Shown: piece after piece, positions 37,140 to 48,364 of the stretch
Layout: every line of letters begins with the position of its first letter
How positions within the stretch are numbered: the stretch's first letter is position 1
Assembly (NCBI GenBank): GCA_963725035.1
Contig: CAVRWX010000001.1
Location: forward strand, 310,001 to 374,000
Reading direction: 5' to 3'
Length of the DNA: 64,000 bases
Source: JALZKA01 sp963725035
GTDB lineage: Bacteria > Actinomycetota > Thermoleophilia > Solirubrobacterales > 70-9
The notes under the pieces: generated by a model
What the model was told of the DNA's origin: nothing
Seen by the model: only the letters and a program-made list of their open reading frames with translations
Database searches by the model: none
Program-made: the position numbers and the translations under genes

Positions 37140-38469
37140 CCTGAGGCGCAACGTGCGCGACGAGACTGATATCCCTGCCGAGGTCGAGCGCGAGCTCGAG
37201 ATCCTGGACGCCGCCCTGCGGGGCGAAGCGGTCCCGGAGGGCATGGAGGGCATCGAGGCGCTCGTCTCCGACCTCCGCGCCGAACGGCCGGAGCCCGAGC
37301 CCCGCTTCGAGGAAAAGCTCGACGCCTGGGCCGCCGCGGGATTCCCCCGCGGCAAGGGCCCGCGCGCCCGCGCTGCCGGCGGCGGCGGTAAGAGCACCGG
37401 CGGCTTCTTCTGCGCGCTTCAGCCCCGACGGGCCGCGCGGCTGGGCGCCGCTCGCGGCGGCGACAGCGGCGGTCGTAGTGGTCGGCGTTTCGCTTTCGCA
37501 GATCGACTTCGGCGACGGCGGCGAGGCGCTGACCGGCGGTCCTGCTGCGCTGGAAGGCGAAGCGAGTGACTCCGCCGACGTCGATACGGGCGCCGCCGCT
37601 CCGAGCGATCAGGGGGCCGCAGACGAGGCTGCCAAGGACAACATCGAGCGCGCGCTGGTACCGACCGACGATGCCGGCGGCGGCGCAGCCCTGGAAGCCC
37701 AGGGCAGCAGCGGCTTCGCTGAGGACGGACGGCTCAGTGAACTGCTCGCGCGATGCTGCCTCCCGCACCGGCAACAACCGCCACCAGGAGAAGCGCCGGG
37801 TCGACCGCGAGGCGCAGCTCACGCTGGCCGCGCCGGCCGACGAGGTCGCCGACGTGAACGACCAGGTGATCGACGTGGTCGAGGGCGCGAACGGCATCGT
37901 CCAGAGGTCCCGCGTGACCGGCACGGACGAGTCCGCTCGCGCGACGCTCGAGGTCGAGGTCCCGACCGCGACCCTGGACGACACGCTGGCGGCACTCTCC
38001 GAGCTTGCGAACGTCAAGTCGCGCACCGAGCAGTCGGTGGACATCACCCGCTCCTACGTGACCGCGAAGGACCGCCTGGTCGGTCTCCGCGCCACGCGCG
38101 ACAACCTCGCGATGCGGATCCGGGAGGCGACGACCGATCTCGAATTGGCGGAGCTCCAGGCACAGCTCGCCGCCGTGAACCGGCAGATCGCCGACGCGAA
38201 GAACGAGCTTGCTCAGGTCGAGAACCGGGCACAGTTCGCGACGGTCACGATCGTGATCACCTCGGAGGGCGCCGGGCACCAGCGACGACGATGACGGCTG
38301 GTCCTTCGGCGATGCGCTTGACGACGCGGGGAAGGTCCTGGAGGTCGGCGCGGGCGTGGCGCTGATCAGCGCCGCCGTGCTGCTGCCGCTGGCGATCATC
38401 GCCGCGATCGCGTACTTCGTCGTCTCGGCGGCGAACCGCCGGGCGCGCGAGCGCGCCCTGGACAAGTAG
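37126..38469 (+). CDS. DUF4349 membrane protein, candidate anti-sigma factor, three frame breaks
   Basis: About 446 residues after removing single extra bases near 37400, 37745 and 38274. The cytoplasmic N-terminus (RLDDLRRNVRDETDIPAEVE and on) has the acidic helical look of anti-sigma domains. A transmembrane helix (APLAAATAAVVVVGVSLSQ) leads to a periplasmic DUF4349 region: VDREAQLTLAAPADEVADVN, VDITRSYVTAKDRLVGLRAT and a coiled-coil helix pair, TVTIVITSE. A second transmembrane helix near the end (VALISAAVLLPLAIIAAIAY) returns the tail to the cytoplasm. It starts inside the sigma gene. That coupling supports sensing across the membrane, but the anti-sigma assignment is inference. Confidence 0.75.
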
Positions 38470-38534
38470 CCGGCAGCGTCGCGAGGGCCGAGTTACTCCC
38501 GCATACCGGCACTAACCCTGCCGTCGCGGGTGGC

Positions 38535-38717
38535 TTACTCCTCGTAGGGCTCGAAGTCCGCCTTGCGGGCGCCGCAGACGGGGCAGAACCAGTTGTCCGG
38601 GATCTCCGCGAAGTCGGTGCCCGGCGGGATGCCGCCGTCCGGGTCCCCCTCGTCGGGGTCGTAGACGAACCCGCACGAAGTGCACACCCAGAGCTGCTTG
38701 GTCTCAGTCGTGCCCAT
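38535..38717 (-). CDS. Rubredoxin
   Basis: A 60-residue iron protein with both Cys pairs: VCTSCGFVYDPDEGDP and WFCPVCGARKADFEPYEE, the standard rubredoxin knuckles. The ATG is at 38717. It should carry single electrons, for example to an alkane hydroxylase or a peroxidase; no partner lies next to it. It is read convergently with the DUF4349 gene and divergently from the Nudix gene. Confidence 0.95.
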   Translation of the reverse strand: MGTTETKQLWVCTSCGFVYDPDEGDPDGGIPPGTDFAEIPDNWFCPVCGARKADFEPYEE

Positions 38718-38763
38718 CGCGGCGGGAGCCTAGCGTCCCCGCGATACGAAAGGATGCAGTTCA

Positions 38764-39588
38764 GTGGCCGACGCCGAGCTTCCAAAAGACGCTGCCGGGG
38801 CGCGCAATCCCTTCGAGGAGGGGTTCGAACCCGCGGCGGCGCGCCCGGCCTCCACGATCCTGCTCTTGAGAAGGGGTGGCAAGCACGCCGACCGCCGGCT
38901 CGAGGTGCTCCTTGTCAAGCGCAACGAGAGCGCGCGATTCATGCCCGGAGTGTGGGTCTTCCCGGGTGGGCGCGTCGAGGCGGACGAGCTGATCACGGGC
39001 GTCTCGGGCGCGGAGACCGACGTCGATGCGGACGAGCTCGCCCACCGCGCCGCCGCGATCCGCGAGCTTGCCGAGGAGGCGGGCATCCAGCTCGACCTCT
39101 CGTCCGAGCTCGTCCCATGGTCGCGGTGGATCACCCCGGAGCCCATCCCCATCCGCTTCGACACGCGCTTCTACCTGGCGCTGGCGCCCGCCCACTCCCC
39201 GCCCAAGGCCGACGGCCAGGAGGTCACCGACGCGGCGTGGATGAACCCGCAGGACGCGCTCGAAAGCGGCGAGGCCGGCGAGATCGAGCTCGTCTTCCCC
39301 ACGATCAAGCAGCTCGAGTCACTCGTGCCCTACGCGACCGCCGACGAAGCGATGGACGCCGCCCGCGCCATGGTCGTCGAGCCGATCATGCCGAACGTCG
39401 TCGAGGACGACTCAGATCAGGGCTGGCGCATGCTCATGCCGGGCGACGACGGCTACGTGCCGCCGAGTCGTCTGAGCTCGCCGGGAACGGCTCCAGGCCC
39501 GCGTGCCACGGGCCGGCGGGGTACGTGTGCGTGCCGTGCTCCTCGACCTCCATGCGGATGCGCCGGAAGAGCTCGCCCGCATCCTTGA
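38764..39588 (+). CDS. Nudix hydrolase
   Basis: A 274-residue NTP/NDP-sugar pyrophosphatase-like protein. The Nudix box runs from FPGGRVEADE to AAIRELAEEAGIQL (G-x5-E-x-RELxEEx), interrupted by a 30-residue insert, as in NUDT7/NUDT19-like proteins that hydrolyse CoA derivatives. An acyl-CoA or CoA substrate would suit the region, but this is only a family tendency. The GTG start is at 38764. The last 50 codons overlap the convergent gene at 39434 by 155 bases and turn Pro/Arg/Cys-rich after GDDGYVPPS, so a frame break probably hides an earlier end. Confidence 0.85.
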   Translation: MADAELPKDAAGARNPFEEGFEPAAARPASTILLLRRGGKHADRRLEVLLVKRNESARFMPGVWVFPGGRVEADELITGVSGAETDVDADELAHRAAAIRELAEEAGIQLDLSSELVPWSRWITPEPIPIRFDTRFYLALAPAHSPPKADGQEVTDAAWMNPQDALESGEAGEIELVFPTIKQLESLVPYATADEAMDAARAMVVEPIMPNVVEDDSDQGWRMLMPGDDGYVPPSRLSSPGTAPGPRATGRRGTCACRAPRPPCGCAGRARPHP

Positions 39589-40141
39589 GCGCCTCGGCGT
39601 ACTCGTCTGCCGTCAGCTCGCGCAGGCGCCAAAGGAAGTAGAGCTGGCGCTCCGAGATGCCGAAGTCCACGTCCGCCTCGATCCCCGCCGCCCAATCGAG
39701 GAAGCCGGGCCCGATCGTCTCGCGCAGCGCCATCGGGTCGTGCTCCCGCGGGACGGTGGTGATGAACTTCCGGTTGAAGTCGATCGACTCGAACTGGACC
39801 CGGTTGCGGCTGACGCGGCTCTCGATCATGTCCTCGGCGCCCGCGAGCGACTCGACGTTGAACGGCGGCGTCGCCTGGGCGACATCGGGCAGATGGGCCT
39901 TGGCGACGATCGCGCCGGGCACGACTGTCTTCTTGAAGAGCCCGCCCTCCTCGTGCTCCAAGGCGTCACACGAGGAGCCCCAGTACTCGGTGGCGAGCTG
40001 TCCCGTCAGCCTGTTCGTTCCGCCTGGGCAGAGCGCGGCCGGGCCACCACGCGGGTTGAGCCCGCCGACGGGCTCGTACTTGACCTCGAGCTTCCCGGCA
40101 AGGCTCTGAACGATCCCGGCCCATTCCTCCGCATTCGCCAT
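39434..40141 (-). CDS. Conserved-looking cytosolic protein of unknown function
   Basis: A 235-residue protein I cannot place in a family with confidence. It starts MANAEEWAGIVQSLAGKLEV and contains FNRKFITTVPREHDPMALRE, GFLDWAAGIEADVDFGISER and YFLWRLRELTADEY; the FNxxF...DP...ALRE pattern resembles proteins that have a DUF3137-like alpha/beta domain, which is a guess. No signal or transmembrane segment. It lies 36 bases after the last mce gene on the same strand, so it may be the final gene of that operon. Its 3' end overlaps the convergent Nudix gene by 155 bases; one of the two ends is probably misplaced by a base error. Confidence 0.6.
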   Translation of the reverse strand: MANAEEWAGIVQSLAGKLEVKYEPVGGLNPRGGPAALCPGGTNRLTGQLATEYWGSSCDALEHEEGGLFKKTVVPGAIVAKAHLPDVAQATPPFNVESLAGAEDMIESRVSRNRVQFESIDFNRKFITTVPREHDPMALRETIGPGFLDWAAGIEADVDFGISERQLYFLWRLRELTADEYAEALKDAGELFRRIRMEVEEHGTHTYPAGPWHAGLEPFPASSDDSAARSRRRPA

Positions 40142-40177
40142 GCGGGCAGTTTGCCAGGAGGCATGGACCTGGTTGGT

Positions 40178-41789
40178 CTAGGGGTCCGAGAAGATCTGCG
40201 GCGAGCGCTCGCCGCCGAAGATCGCCGGCTGGTCGGGCGTGATGTAGCAGGGGGCGAACGTCTCGGCGATCGGCGGACCCTGGCCCGGTCCGCCGGCGAT
40301 GCCGCCGTCCACCGCGTTACGCACGTCCTCGTCGAGGTTCGCGTCCGGCTCCGTTCCGACCGGGTCGAGCGTAGTAGTCGAGGTTCTTGCAGTCGAACTC
40401 GGGGAAGATGCCGCGCGGCCCGTTCGCCGGCGAGCCGTCAGGTACTCGGGCGGGGAGTAGGCGTTGCCGCGGTTGGTCGAGAGACGCTCCGGATAGATCG
40501 ACAGCGCCTCCGAGCCGAGGTAGCCGAGCTGCTTCAGGTAGTGGCGCGGAGCCGGTGCGTTCGGGCGGCGCGAAGTTCGTGGTGCCGGCGAGGGCGATGC
40601 TGGGCCCGACCAGGAAGTCCGCCGCCGTCTTCCGGTACGCGGCTCAGGTAGCGAAGCGCCGGGTTCAGGTTCGACGAGGAACGGGTCCAGCGCGTCCACG
40701 AACGGCTGGAGCCCTTCCGGGCCAAGGAGGCGCTCGAGCGCGGGGAAGCCGTCCTCGGAGGCGTCGATGAGCGGATCGAGGTTGCGGAAGAGGTTCTCGA
40801 GGTTGGGCGAGAGCTCGCGCACGCTGTCGAGCGTCGGGCTGATGTCGTTGGCGACCGGAAGCAGCTTCTGGACGAGCGGGCGGGTGTCCGCCTGGAACTG
40901 GTCGAGGCGGTCAAGCGTCAGGCGCGACTCGCGCTGGAAGGTGGGCAGGATCGTGATGCTCTCGGCAAGCGCGTCGTCGGCATCGGCGAGGGCGCCGAAG
41001 GTCGCCTCCGAGCCGGTGATGGCTCCGGCCAGGGCCTGATCGCGCTCGGACACTGCTTCAAAGACCTCACCGGTATCCCGCACGAGCCCCTGCACGGACT
41101 CCTTCTGCCCCTTCAGGATCTCGAGCGTCGACGACGCGTCCGTGATGAACGGGCCGATGTTGCCGAAGGCGTCGTTCAAGTCCAGCGAGCGGCCCTTGAC
41201 CGCCACCGCGGCCGACTGCTGCCACTGCTGGAATGCCGTGCGCGTCTCGGGGTCGAGCGCGTTGAAGATCTCGTCGATCTGGGTCGCGTTGCGCGTGGCC
41301 GTCACCTCGAGCGTGCCGTCCTCGGGGATCGACTCGACCTCCTCGGCCTCGGCGTCGGTGACCCCGGCCGCAGCGCCGAGGGAGACGTTGTCCGTCGTCC
41401 CCAGGCTCCGTCCCGGACGTGAGCTCGACGTAAGTCTCGCCGAGGAGCGTCTTCTGGCGCAGGATCGCGCGCGCGTCGTCCGAGATCGGCGCGAACTCGG
41501 GCCTGATCTCGAGGACGGCCTCGGTCGTGTCGTAGCCCTCGATCCGCTTGTCCGGCGGCGCGAGCTTGACATCCTTCACCTTGCCGACCGAGACGCCGCC
41601 GATCCGGATGTCGGACTCGGCCGCGAGCTGGGTCGCCTCGGGGAAGTACGCCGTGATGCGGTAGTTCTTCGCCTTGAGCGGGATCGGACCGCCGAACGCG
41701 ATCCACAGGAACATGATCAAGAGGAAGCAGGAGATCGCGAAGCCTGCGGCGATGAGGATGCGGCCGACTGAGGGGGCTTGCTTCTGCAT
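40178..41789 (-). CDS. Mce/MlaD-family lipid-transfer protein, sixth of six, six frame breaks
   Basis: About 535 residues with five extra bases (near 41408, 40673, 40638, 40553, 40372) and one missing base (near 40439). It begins MQKQAPSVGRILIAAGFAIS with one transmembrane helix. The MCE domain follows: YRITAYFPEATQLAAESDIR, IGGVSVGKVKDV, RAILRQKTLLGETYVELTSG. A long helical region (NIGPFITDASSTLEILKGQK and on) forms the channel-like needle. C-terminal part includes RHYLKQLGYLGSEALSIYPE. The start lies 1-4 bases from the presumed end of the previous gene, overlapping as TGATG. Mce proteins form hexameric tunnels that carry lipids or sterols across the envelope. Confidence 0.85.
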
Positions 41790-43134
41790 CAGCTGCAGCT
41801 CGGAGAGGTCGAGGGGGATACCGGTGACGATGCTGCGGAAGATCTGCGACCAGATCGGCCGGGGTTGGCGGGCGACTCCGCCTGTGACGAGGTTCTGGAT
41901 GTTGCAGGCGCTGGCCGTGAAGTAGATCCGGCGGAAGAGCCCGTTGCCGTCCTGAAGCGGGTAGACGCTTGCGCCGTTGTGGGCCAGCCAGCCGGCCCAG
42001 TAGAGGTAGCCCTCGTCGCGGTCCGCGGTGCCGACGGGCTCCTTGCCGCGCGGGTTGAAGGCGGCCATGTTGCCGAGGTGGTTCAGCTTCGACGCGATCG
42101 TCTTGAGGCCCGGAGCCGTCTTCGAGAGCTTGCCGGCCGCCTGGTTCAGATCGGGGATCGGCTCGCGGGCCGCACGAACGAACGGGCGCAGCTCGTCGCG
42201 GATCACGGGCGTCACGGTCTCGGCGAGCTTCTGCGTCGAGGAGTTGAGCTCCGGCAGGTTGCGCGCGAACGGCCGCAGCGACTCGAACGCCGGGCCGGCC
42301 TCGTCGCCGAACTCCTTGGCAGCCGCGAGCGCATCGCGCGTCTCGGCCAGGGCGCCGGGCAGGAGTGCCGTCGCGCTCTGGATGTCCGGGTCCTCCTGCG
42401 CCATCGCCGCCAGCGTCTGGTTCGACGCCTCCACGAGGCGAACGATGTCCTGGTCCTGCGTCCCGATCGACTTCGTGAGGATCGAGAGGTTGTGGATCAG
42501 GCGGCTCAGGTTCTCGTCGCGCTCGGCGACCGCGGTGTTGAGCTTCTCGAGGTCACGGTTGATCGGGCCCAGGCTGCCGAGGATGCGCCCCAAGGTCCTT
42601 GCCGCGTCCCTCGAGACCCTGACCGGCCCCGACCAGGATCGCGCGCAGATACGCCTGGTTGTCGCTGTCGAGAGCCTCGAGGACCTGGTCGAGGGGCACG
42701 TCCGGGGCCGTGTTCGCCAGCGGCACCGTGTCGCCCTCCTCGATCTCGCCGCCGGCGGCGCTCCGGGTGCCCGGATCGATCGAGAAGAACATGTCGCGCA
42801 GGCCGGTCAGCGGGCGCATGAGGATCGTCGCGTCCTCGTAGATCGGGAGGTACTCGCGGTCGACGTCGAACGTGACGACCGCGCGGCCGTCGACCAGCTC
42901 GACGTCCGAGACGTCGCCGATCCTCACGCCGGCAACCCTGAGCGTCTGGCCCTGGCCGGCGACGACGCCCTGGGCGTTGTCGAACTCGGCCTGGAACTGG
43001 AAGGGCTTCTCCTCCAGGACGGGGATGCGAAGGCGCTGCTTCTGGAAGATGTAGAAGCTGATCACGCCCGCGAACACGATCAGGACGACGACGGCGATGA
43101 ACGGACGGAGGCTCTTGCGAATCGCGGTCATCAT
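41789..43134 (-). CDS. Mce/MlaD-family lipid-transfer protein, fifth of six, frame breaks
   Basis: About 447 residues with one sure extra base near 42596. Starts MMTAIRKSLRPFIAVVVLIV with a transmembrane helix, then the MCE domain FQAEFDNAQGVVAGQGQTLR, VAGVRIGDVSDVELVDG and ATILMRPLTGLRDMFFSIDP. Long coiled helices follow (LEKLNTAVAERDENLSRLIH), then GWLAHNGASVYPLQDGNG and TASACNIQNLVTGG. The frame shows no stop before the next gene's ATG and runs into it; a second extra base near the end would expose the stop TGA at 41789-41791, overlapping that ATG as TGATG. A true fusion cannot be excluded. Confidence 0.8.
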
Positions 43135-44815
43135 GGCTTCGCGTCCTCCTCGGGCACGTCCATGCCGTACGCGCCGGCGAGCGCGAGCGCGATGTCCTCC
43201 ATCGCCTGCTCCGCCTTCTTCTCGTCGCGCTTGGTGGTGAGCTCGTCGGCCTCCGCGAGCAGCTCTGCGCCGTCCTCGATCGTCGTGAGCTGCGATTGGC
43301 TGGCCCTGGGCAGCGGCAGCAGATCGCCGAGGTCGCCGATGTTGAGGTCGGCGATGTCGACGTTGGTCGCCTCGAGGTCGGGCGCCTCCTGCGTCTCGCA
43401 CGGGACGTCCGGGCGGAACGGCGTCTTCGCGGAGTCCTCGATCGCCGGGATCGCTCCGACGAGCGGCGCCGGGGCAAAGCCGATCGCGTCCTCGCCGCCC
43501 GAGAGCGGAAGGCCCCCGGGAATCACGACGCCGTTCGGTGCCGCTGCCCGCGCCACGTTCGGATGTAGGGGCCGTTTGCGTCATTCGACCGGCTCTCGCC
43601 TGCGAGACCCACGAGGCCGTAGCCGAGCTCTTCGAAGATCCTGCCCGTCGCCTCGTTCTCGGGATCGTCGATGGTCTGATTCGCCCACGGGATGACGACC
43701 TCGTTGAAGCAGCTCGAAAGGGCCCGCGCCTGGTTCAGGAACGGGATCGTGTCCTTCGAGAGCTGGGCGAGGCGCGGGATCGTCGGGCGCAGGTCGGCGG
43801 TCAGGCCGCGAAGCTCGTCTTCGGAGACCAGGCCCCGGACCTGCTGGAGCAGCGGCGTTGCGGCGTCCAGCGTGGCGGGCGTCGAGCGAACGCCCGGCAG
43901 CGCCTCGCGGGCGAACGCGCGCAGGGACGGGAAGGACGCGTTGAGGCTCGCAAGCGCGGGCTCGCCCTCTTCGAGCACCTCCGGAAGCAGCGCGATCGCC
44001 TCTTCGAGGCTCGCGCTCTCGGCGGCGAACGAGCCGAGGACCGTCCGCAGGTTGGTGACGAGGTCCTGGAGGTCGTCGCCCTGGTTGAGCGCCTCGACCG
44101 TCGTGTCGAGGTTCACGATGAGCTCGGACAGGTCGTGCTCCTCCTGGCCCAGGAACGCCTCGTTCACCTCGGACGTGTAGCGGAACGCGCCCGGCGACGT
44201 CTTGTAGATCTCGCGGAAGCCCTCCGCTCCGCCTTCCTTGAAGGCCTTGCCGAACTCGTCGAGCAGGATCTGGAGGTTCGAGCGGACGTCCGCCCTGGAG
44301 CGTGGTGAAGACCTGGTCGATCTGGACCGCGATCGACGTCTGGCCCACGGGGAAGGTGTGGCCGTCATCCACCTCGGGAGCGCTCGGCGTGCCCGGCTTG
44401 AGGTCGACGAACAGGTTGCCCTCGAGGAAGAGCCGCGGGCGCAGCTTCATCGTCGCGTCTTCGTGCAGCGGGAGCGCTGACTCCTCGAGCTCCATGGTCA
44501 CGACGGTCGCGGTCGCCGGCGCGGCCTCCGCCTCCGGATCGTCCGTGGTGCCGGCCTGCGCCGTGACCTGCTCCGCGTCGCTCGACTGGATGTGCTCGAT
44601 TGACGGTCACCTTGCCGACGTTCACGCCCGCGATCCGGACCGGCGAGGCGGGCCGGATGTTCGCCGACGACGGGAACACCGCCTTCACCGTGTAGGGGTC
44701 TGCCCATGGCACGCTCTTCGTGAACGCGTAGAAGGACGCGGCCGCGAGCAGCACGATCAGGATCAGGCCGACAGCCCAGTTCGGGAAGCCGTTCTCTGCG
44801 CTGGCCGGTCCTCAT
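43131..44815 (-). CDS. Mce/MlaD-family lipid-transfer protein, fourth of six, four frame breaks
   Basis: About 560 residues with extra bases near 44803, 44600 and 44294 and one missing near 43561. The N-terminus has the transmembrane helix WAVGLILIVLLAAASFYAFT, followed by MCE-domain strands YTVKAVFPSSANIRPASPVR, IAGVNVGKVT and ATMKLRPRLFLEGNLFVDLK. The helical needle domain includes LQILLDEFGKAFKEGG and ALNQGDDLQDLVTNLRTVLG. The tail after SRSNDANGPYIR contains KRDEKKAEQAMEDIALALAG. Its ATG and its stop both overlap neighbouring mce genes by four bases. Confidence 0.85.
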
Positions 44816-46543
44816 GGCTGCCTCGAGGGGACGCGGGTGTCACGGAACTCGCGAAGCACCGAGCCGTCCGGCTGGATCGCGTTCTCGCCGTAGAAGAGCG
44901 TCGACGGGCCGCGCGATGCCCGGGATGTCCTGCACGCCCACGCTCGGGTTCGAGGCGGGCTGTCCGGGAATCGGGAGCCGGCCCAGGAAGTAGCCGGTCT
45001 GCCCGCCCTGGCAGTCGGCATCCTTCTGGCCGGTGGGGCCGAAGTGGACGTGGCCGTGAACGGTCGGCTGCACCTCCGGCTCGAACACGCCCGTCGTCGG
45101 CGGGTTGGGCAGGGGCCCGTGCTGGCCCGTGGCCTGGATGCCCGAGTAGCCGGCGACGGGACCGTGGGTCTCGCCCGGGACCGAGATCGTCGCCGGCTCC
45201 GACGTGGACCGATACCGGGCCGAGCGGCGCGTTGGTGAGCGCCTGGCGGAAGCTAGTAGCCGACCTGATCCCTGTCGGAGAGCGCCTCCGGGAGGAACGT
45301 GAACCAGTAGTTCCAGTAGTTGCAGACGGTCTGCGCCGGGACGACCCACTCGGAGAACCGGCGGGCTGAGTCGAACGTGTCGCGGAGGCGCTGGAAGCGA
45401 GAGCGCGGTGGAGGACTGCGCGACGAGATCGTCCAGCTCCACGAGCACCTCGCGGAGGTCGCGGTTCATCGCCGGCGTGCGCGCCAGGATCGGCGTCCCG
45501 ACGTCGATCGCGCTGTTCAGGACCGGCAGGGCGACTCGGAGGTCCTGCACACCTGGCCGCAGGCGCCTCGAGAGCTCGGCGAACTCGGCGAGGAACGGCC
45601 GTTGCCTGGGCAGCGTGTCGATCGCGGTCTCCAGGGTCGGCGGCCCCTCCGAGATCGTCGCCTTGAGGGCCTCCGGGTCGCGCGCGATCGCGTCGAACGC
45701 GATGGCGGCGTTGGTGAAGAACTGCGCCTGCTGATCCGAGACGGGAGCGACGATCTCGGCGGTGCGGGCGAGCGAGGTGATGAAGCGCTCGAGCTGGGTC
45801 GACGGGTCGGCCAGGACGCGGGATACCGGGCCGAGGTTCTCGACCAGCGGCCGGAGACCCTCGATCGCGTCGTTCAGGGACGCGCCGCGCCCCGCGAAGG
45901 CGCCGCCGAAGCCCACCAGGTTCTCGCGTGCCGCGCTCCGCGTCTTGTTGTCGAAAGTGTTGTTGATCGCGTCGAACTCGGTCTGCTCCTGGAAGCAGCC
46001 GTCCTTCGCCTGCTCGGGGATCTCGTCGGAGAAGCTCGCCGGATCGGTCGGGATGTCGCACTCGGCGGCGTCGCCGTCGTTCGTGCCGTCGAAGATGTGC
46101 CCCTCCTCGGCGTCGGGGCCGGTGCCGCGCACGATCTCGAGGTACTTGAGGCCGAAGGTGGAGCGGTAGCGCACCCGGAAGACCGAGTCCTCGGGCAGCG
46201 GCTCGGCCGCCTTGTCGAGCTTCAGGTTGAGCCTCGCGCCCAGCGGGGGCACGTCACCGGCGGTTCCGTCGCCCTCGGTTGAGGCGGTCCCACTCTCCTC
46301 GATCTCGACCGGCTCGATCGACTCGACCACGCCCACCCGGGTGCCGCCGATCCGCACCTCGTTGTTGGCGCCGAGGCGGGCGGCGTTCGGCACGTCGACC
46401 GAGACCGAATAGACCGGGACGAACGGCAGGCCGTTGTTCGCGTTGTAGGCAAGGAAGACCGCGACGATCAGGATCAGCGTCGTGACCGCGCCGACCATCG
46501 TCGGCGAGGCTGCGAGGGTGGCTCCTGGGCTACGTCGCTTCAT
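44812..46543 (-). CDS. Mce/MlaD-family lipid-transfer protein, third of six, four frame breaks
   Basis: About 575 residues with four extra bases (near 45404, 45255, 45215, 44912). Starts MKRRSPGATLAASPTMVGAV with a transmembrane helix, then the MCE domain YSVSVDVPNAARLGANNEVR, IGGTRVGVVESIEPVEI and SVFRVRYRSTFGLKYLEIVR. The middle is helical (LDRxIT-type repeats near ERFITSLARTAEIVAPVSDQ). The C-terminal region, after the breaks, has ATISVPGETHGPVAGYSGIQ, QPTVHGHVHFGPTGQ and TLFYGENAIQPDGSVLREF. The start overlaps the preceding gene's stop by four bases (ATGA). Confidence 0.85.
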
Positions 46544-48364
46544 GGCGTAAAGAGGAAGTCGAGGAGGTCATTTGCCGCCTGCCCGGCGCCGCCGTTGCCC
46601 CGCCGCCGCCGCCGTTGTTCTTGCCGCCGTTGCCGAGGCCGGGGAGGTCGTCGAGGATGTCGTCGAGGCTTCCTCCTCCGCCGCCGCCGCCGCCAGGCGT
46701 GGGCAGATCACCTGGGAGGTCACCCGGCAGGTCCGGGATGTCGCCGCCGCCGCCGTTCGGCGAGCCGGAGTCTCCGCCCCCGCCGCCGCCGCGCGCTTGG
46801 CCGCCACGTTTCTTCTCGTCGGTCTCATCAGCCGCGGCGCGCCGCGGTCCCGGAGGCGTGCAGAGGTCCGCGTCGGCGGGTGCGACGCCATTGGTCGCGC
46901 AAACGGACGGGTCGTAGACGGTGTCGCAGATCTGGTCCGCCGGCGCCTGCGCGCAGATGCTTGCCTCGGACTCCGTGATTCCCGGCTGGTTCTCGCCGAG
47001 CATGCCGACGCAGTTGGCCGCCTCGGTGGGGTTCGTCGTCCCCGCGCTGTCGCCGGTCGCGCCATCGGCCGGGAACCCGTTGGGCCGGAAGGTGTCGCCG
47101 TAGCGCGGGCCAGGCCCGCTGCGCGTTGTACATTGCCGCAGGCACCGGTGAAGACGTCGTAGAGGGTGAAGTGGAGGAGGTGGCCGACGGTGTCGTACTG
47201 GTTCGTGGAACCGGCCTGGTAGTACGCGTAGTTCAGGAGGCCCTCGAGGCCGGTGTAGCCCGTCGGCCCGTCCCGGCCCGTGCTGAAGCAGGGCGTCTCG
47301 TCGTCGTTGCATGCCTTGGCGGCCCGATCGTCGATCTCGACGATGCGGCCGGGATCGTCCACGTCGCGGGCGAAGTCTGAGATGAGCTCGGCTGTGCGCG
47401 GGCCCTGGTCCGCCGAGTCGGAGAGCGCCTCGAAGGTGCCGTTCTTCACCCCGCGATTGAGCGCGCGCGTGCCGGGCACTGCGGCGCGACCCAGCGTCAC
47501 GAGCGAGTCCTGGGCGGCGCGATTGAATGGCGGCAGGCTGACCGCGAGCTCGTTCAGCTGCGGAGCCGCACCGCGAAGGTCGGACAGGAGCGGCGTGGTC
47601 TCGCGTGCGACGTTGCCAAGCTCGACCATCGTCGGCTGAAGCTCCGCGAGGAAGTCGTCGAGGAGGTCGAAGTCGCGCGACAGGTCGTCGCTGCGCTCCG
47701 CGGACGCTGCGGCCGCCTCGCCGGCGTTGTTGATGAACGCGGCGACGTCCGTGCGGCGGTCGGCGAGCTTGCCGATGATCTCGTCCGAATCGACGTTGAG
47801 GTCACGGATGACCGTGTTCTGGCGCCCAAGGAGCCTGAGCGCCGCGTGCAGGTCGTCAAGGGCCGGGGCGCCGAGGCGGATCGCCTCGTTCAGGTTCTCC
47901 GGGTTGCCGGCCAGGGCGGTCCCGAACTCGTTGATCAGGATCGCGAGCCGATCCTTGAACGGCTCGCGCAGCGTGTTCTGGACCAGGTCGGGCTGGACGG
48001 TCTGCTGGACCTTCTTGCGCAGGACGCTGCCGTCCTCCGCGGGCTCGCCGGCTGGCAGGCAGTCGATGAAGTACTCGGCGATGAGCGACTGTGGCTCCGA
48101 CGAGCACTGCGTGTCCACGCCCAGGACGGCCAGGGGGCCGGTGAGCTCGACCTCGACCAGAGCGGTCTTGTCCTCCGACACCTCGAGCGCCTTGACCGTG
48201 CCCGCGTTCACGCCCGCGACCTTTACCTCGGAGCCTTCGACGAGCCCGAACGCGTTGTACATCTCGAGCTTGTAGGTGTGCGTTTCCTCGTCGGCCGAGA
48301 CCGAGGCGGCGAACGCGAAGCCAACCGCGGCCAGGAGGGCGATGATGATCCCGACGCGTCTCAT
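46540..48364 (-). CDS. Mce/MlaD-family lipid-transfer protein, second of six, three frame breaks
   Basis: About 607 residues with extra bases near 47133 and 47112 and one missing near 46605. MRRVGIIIALLAAVGFAFAA gives a membrane anchor, then MCE strands THTYKLEMYNAFGLVEGSEV and VAGVNAGTVKALEV. Helical needle: EPFKDRLAILINEFGTALAG and ERSDDLSRDFDLLDDFLAEL. The tail has paired cysteines, then a Gly-rich stretch (GGGGGGGGSLDDILDDLPGL) and a likely C-terminus NDLLDFLFTP, whose TGA overlaps the next ATG. Both ends are joined to neighbours by ATGA overlaps. Confidence 0.85.
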
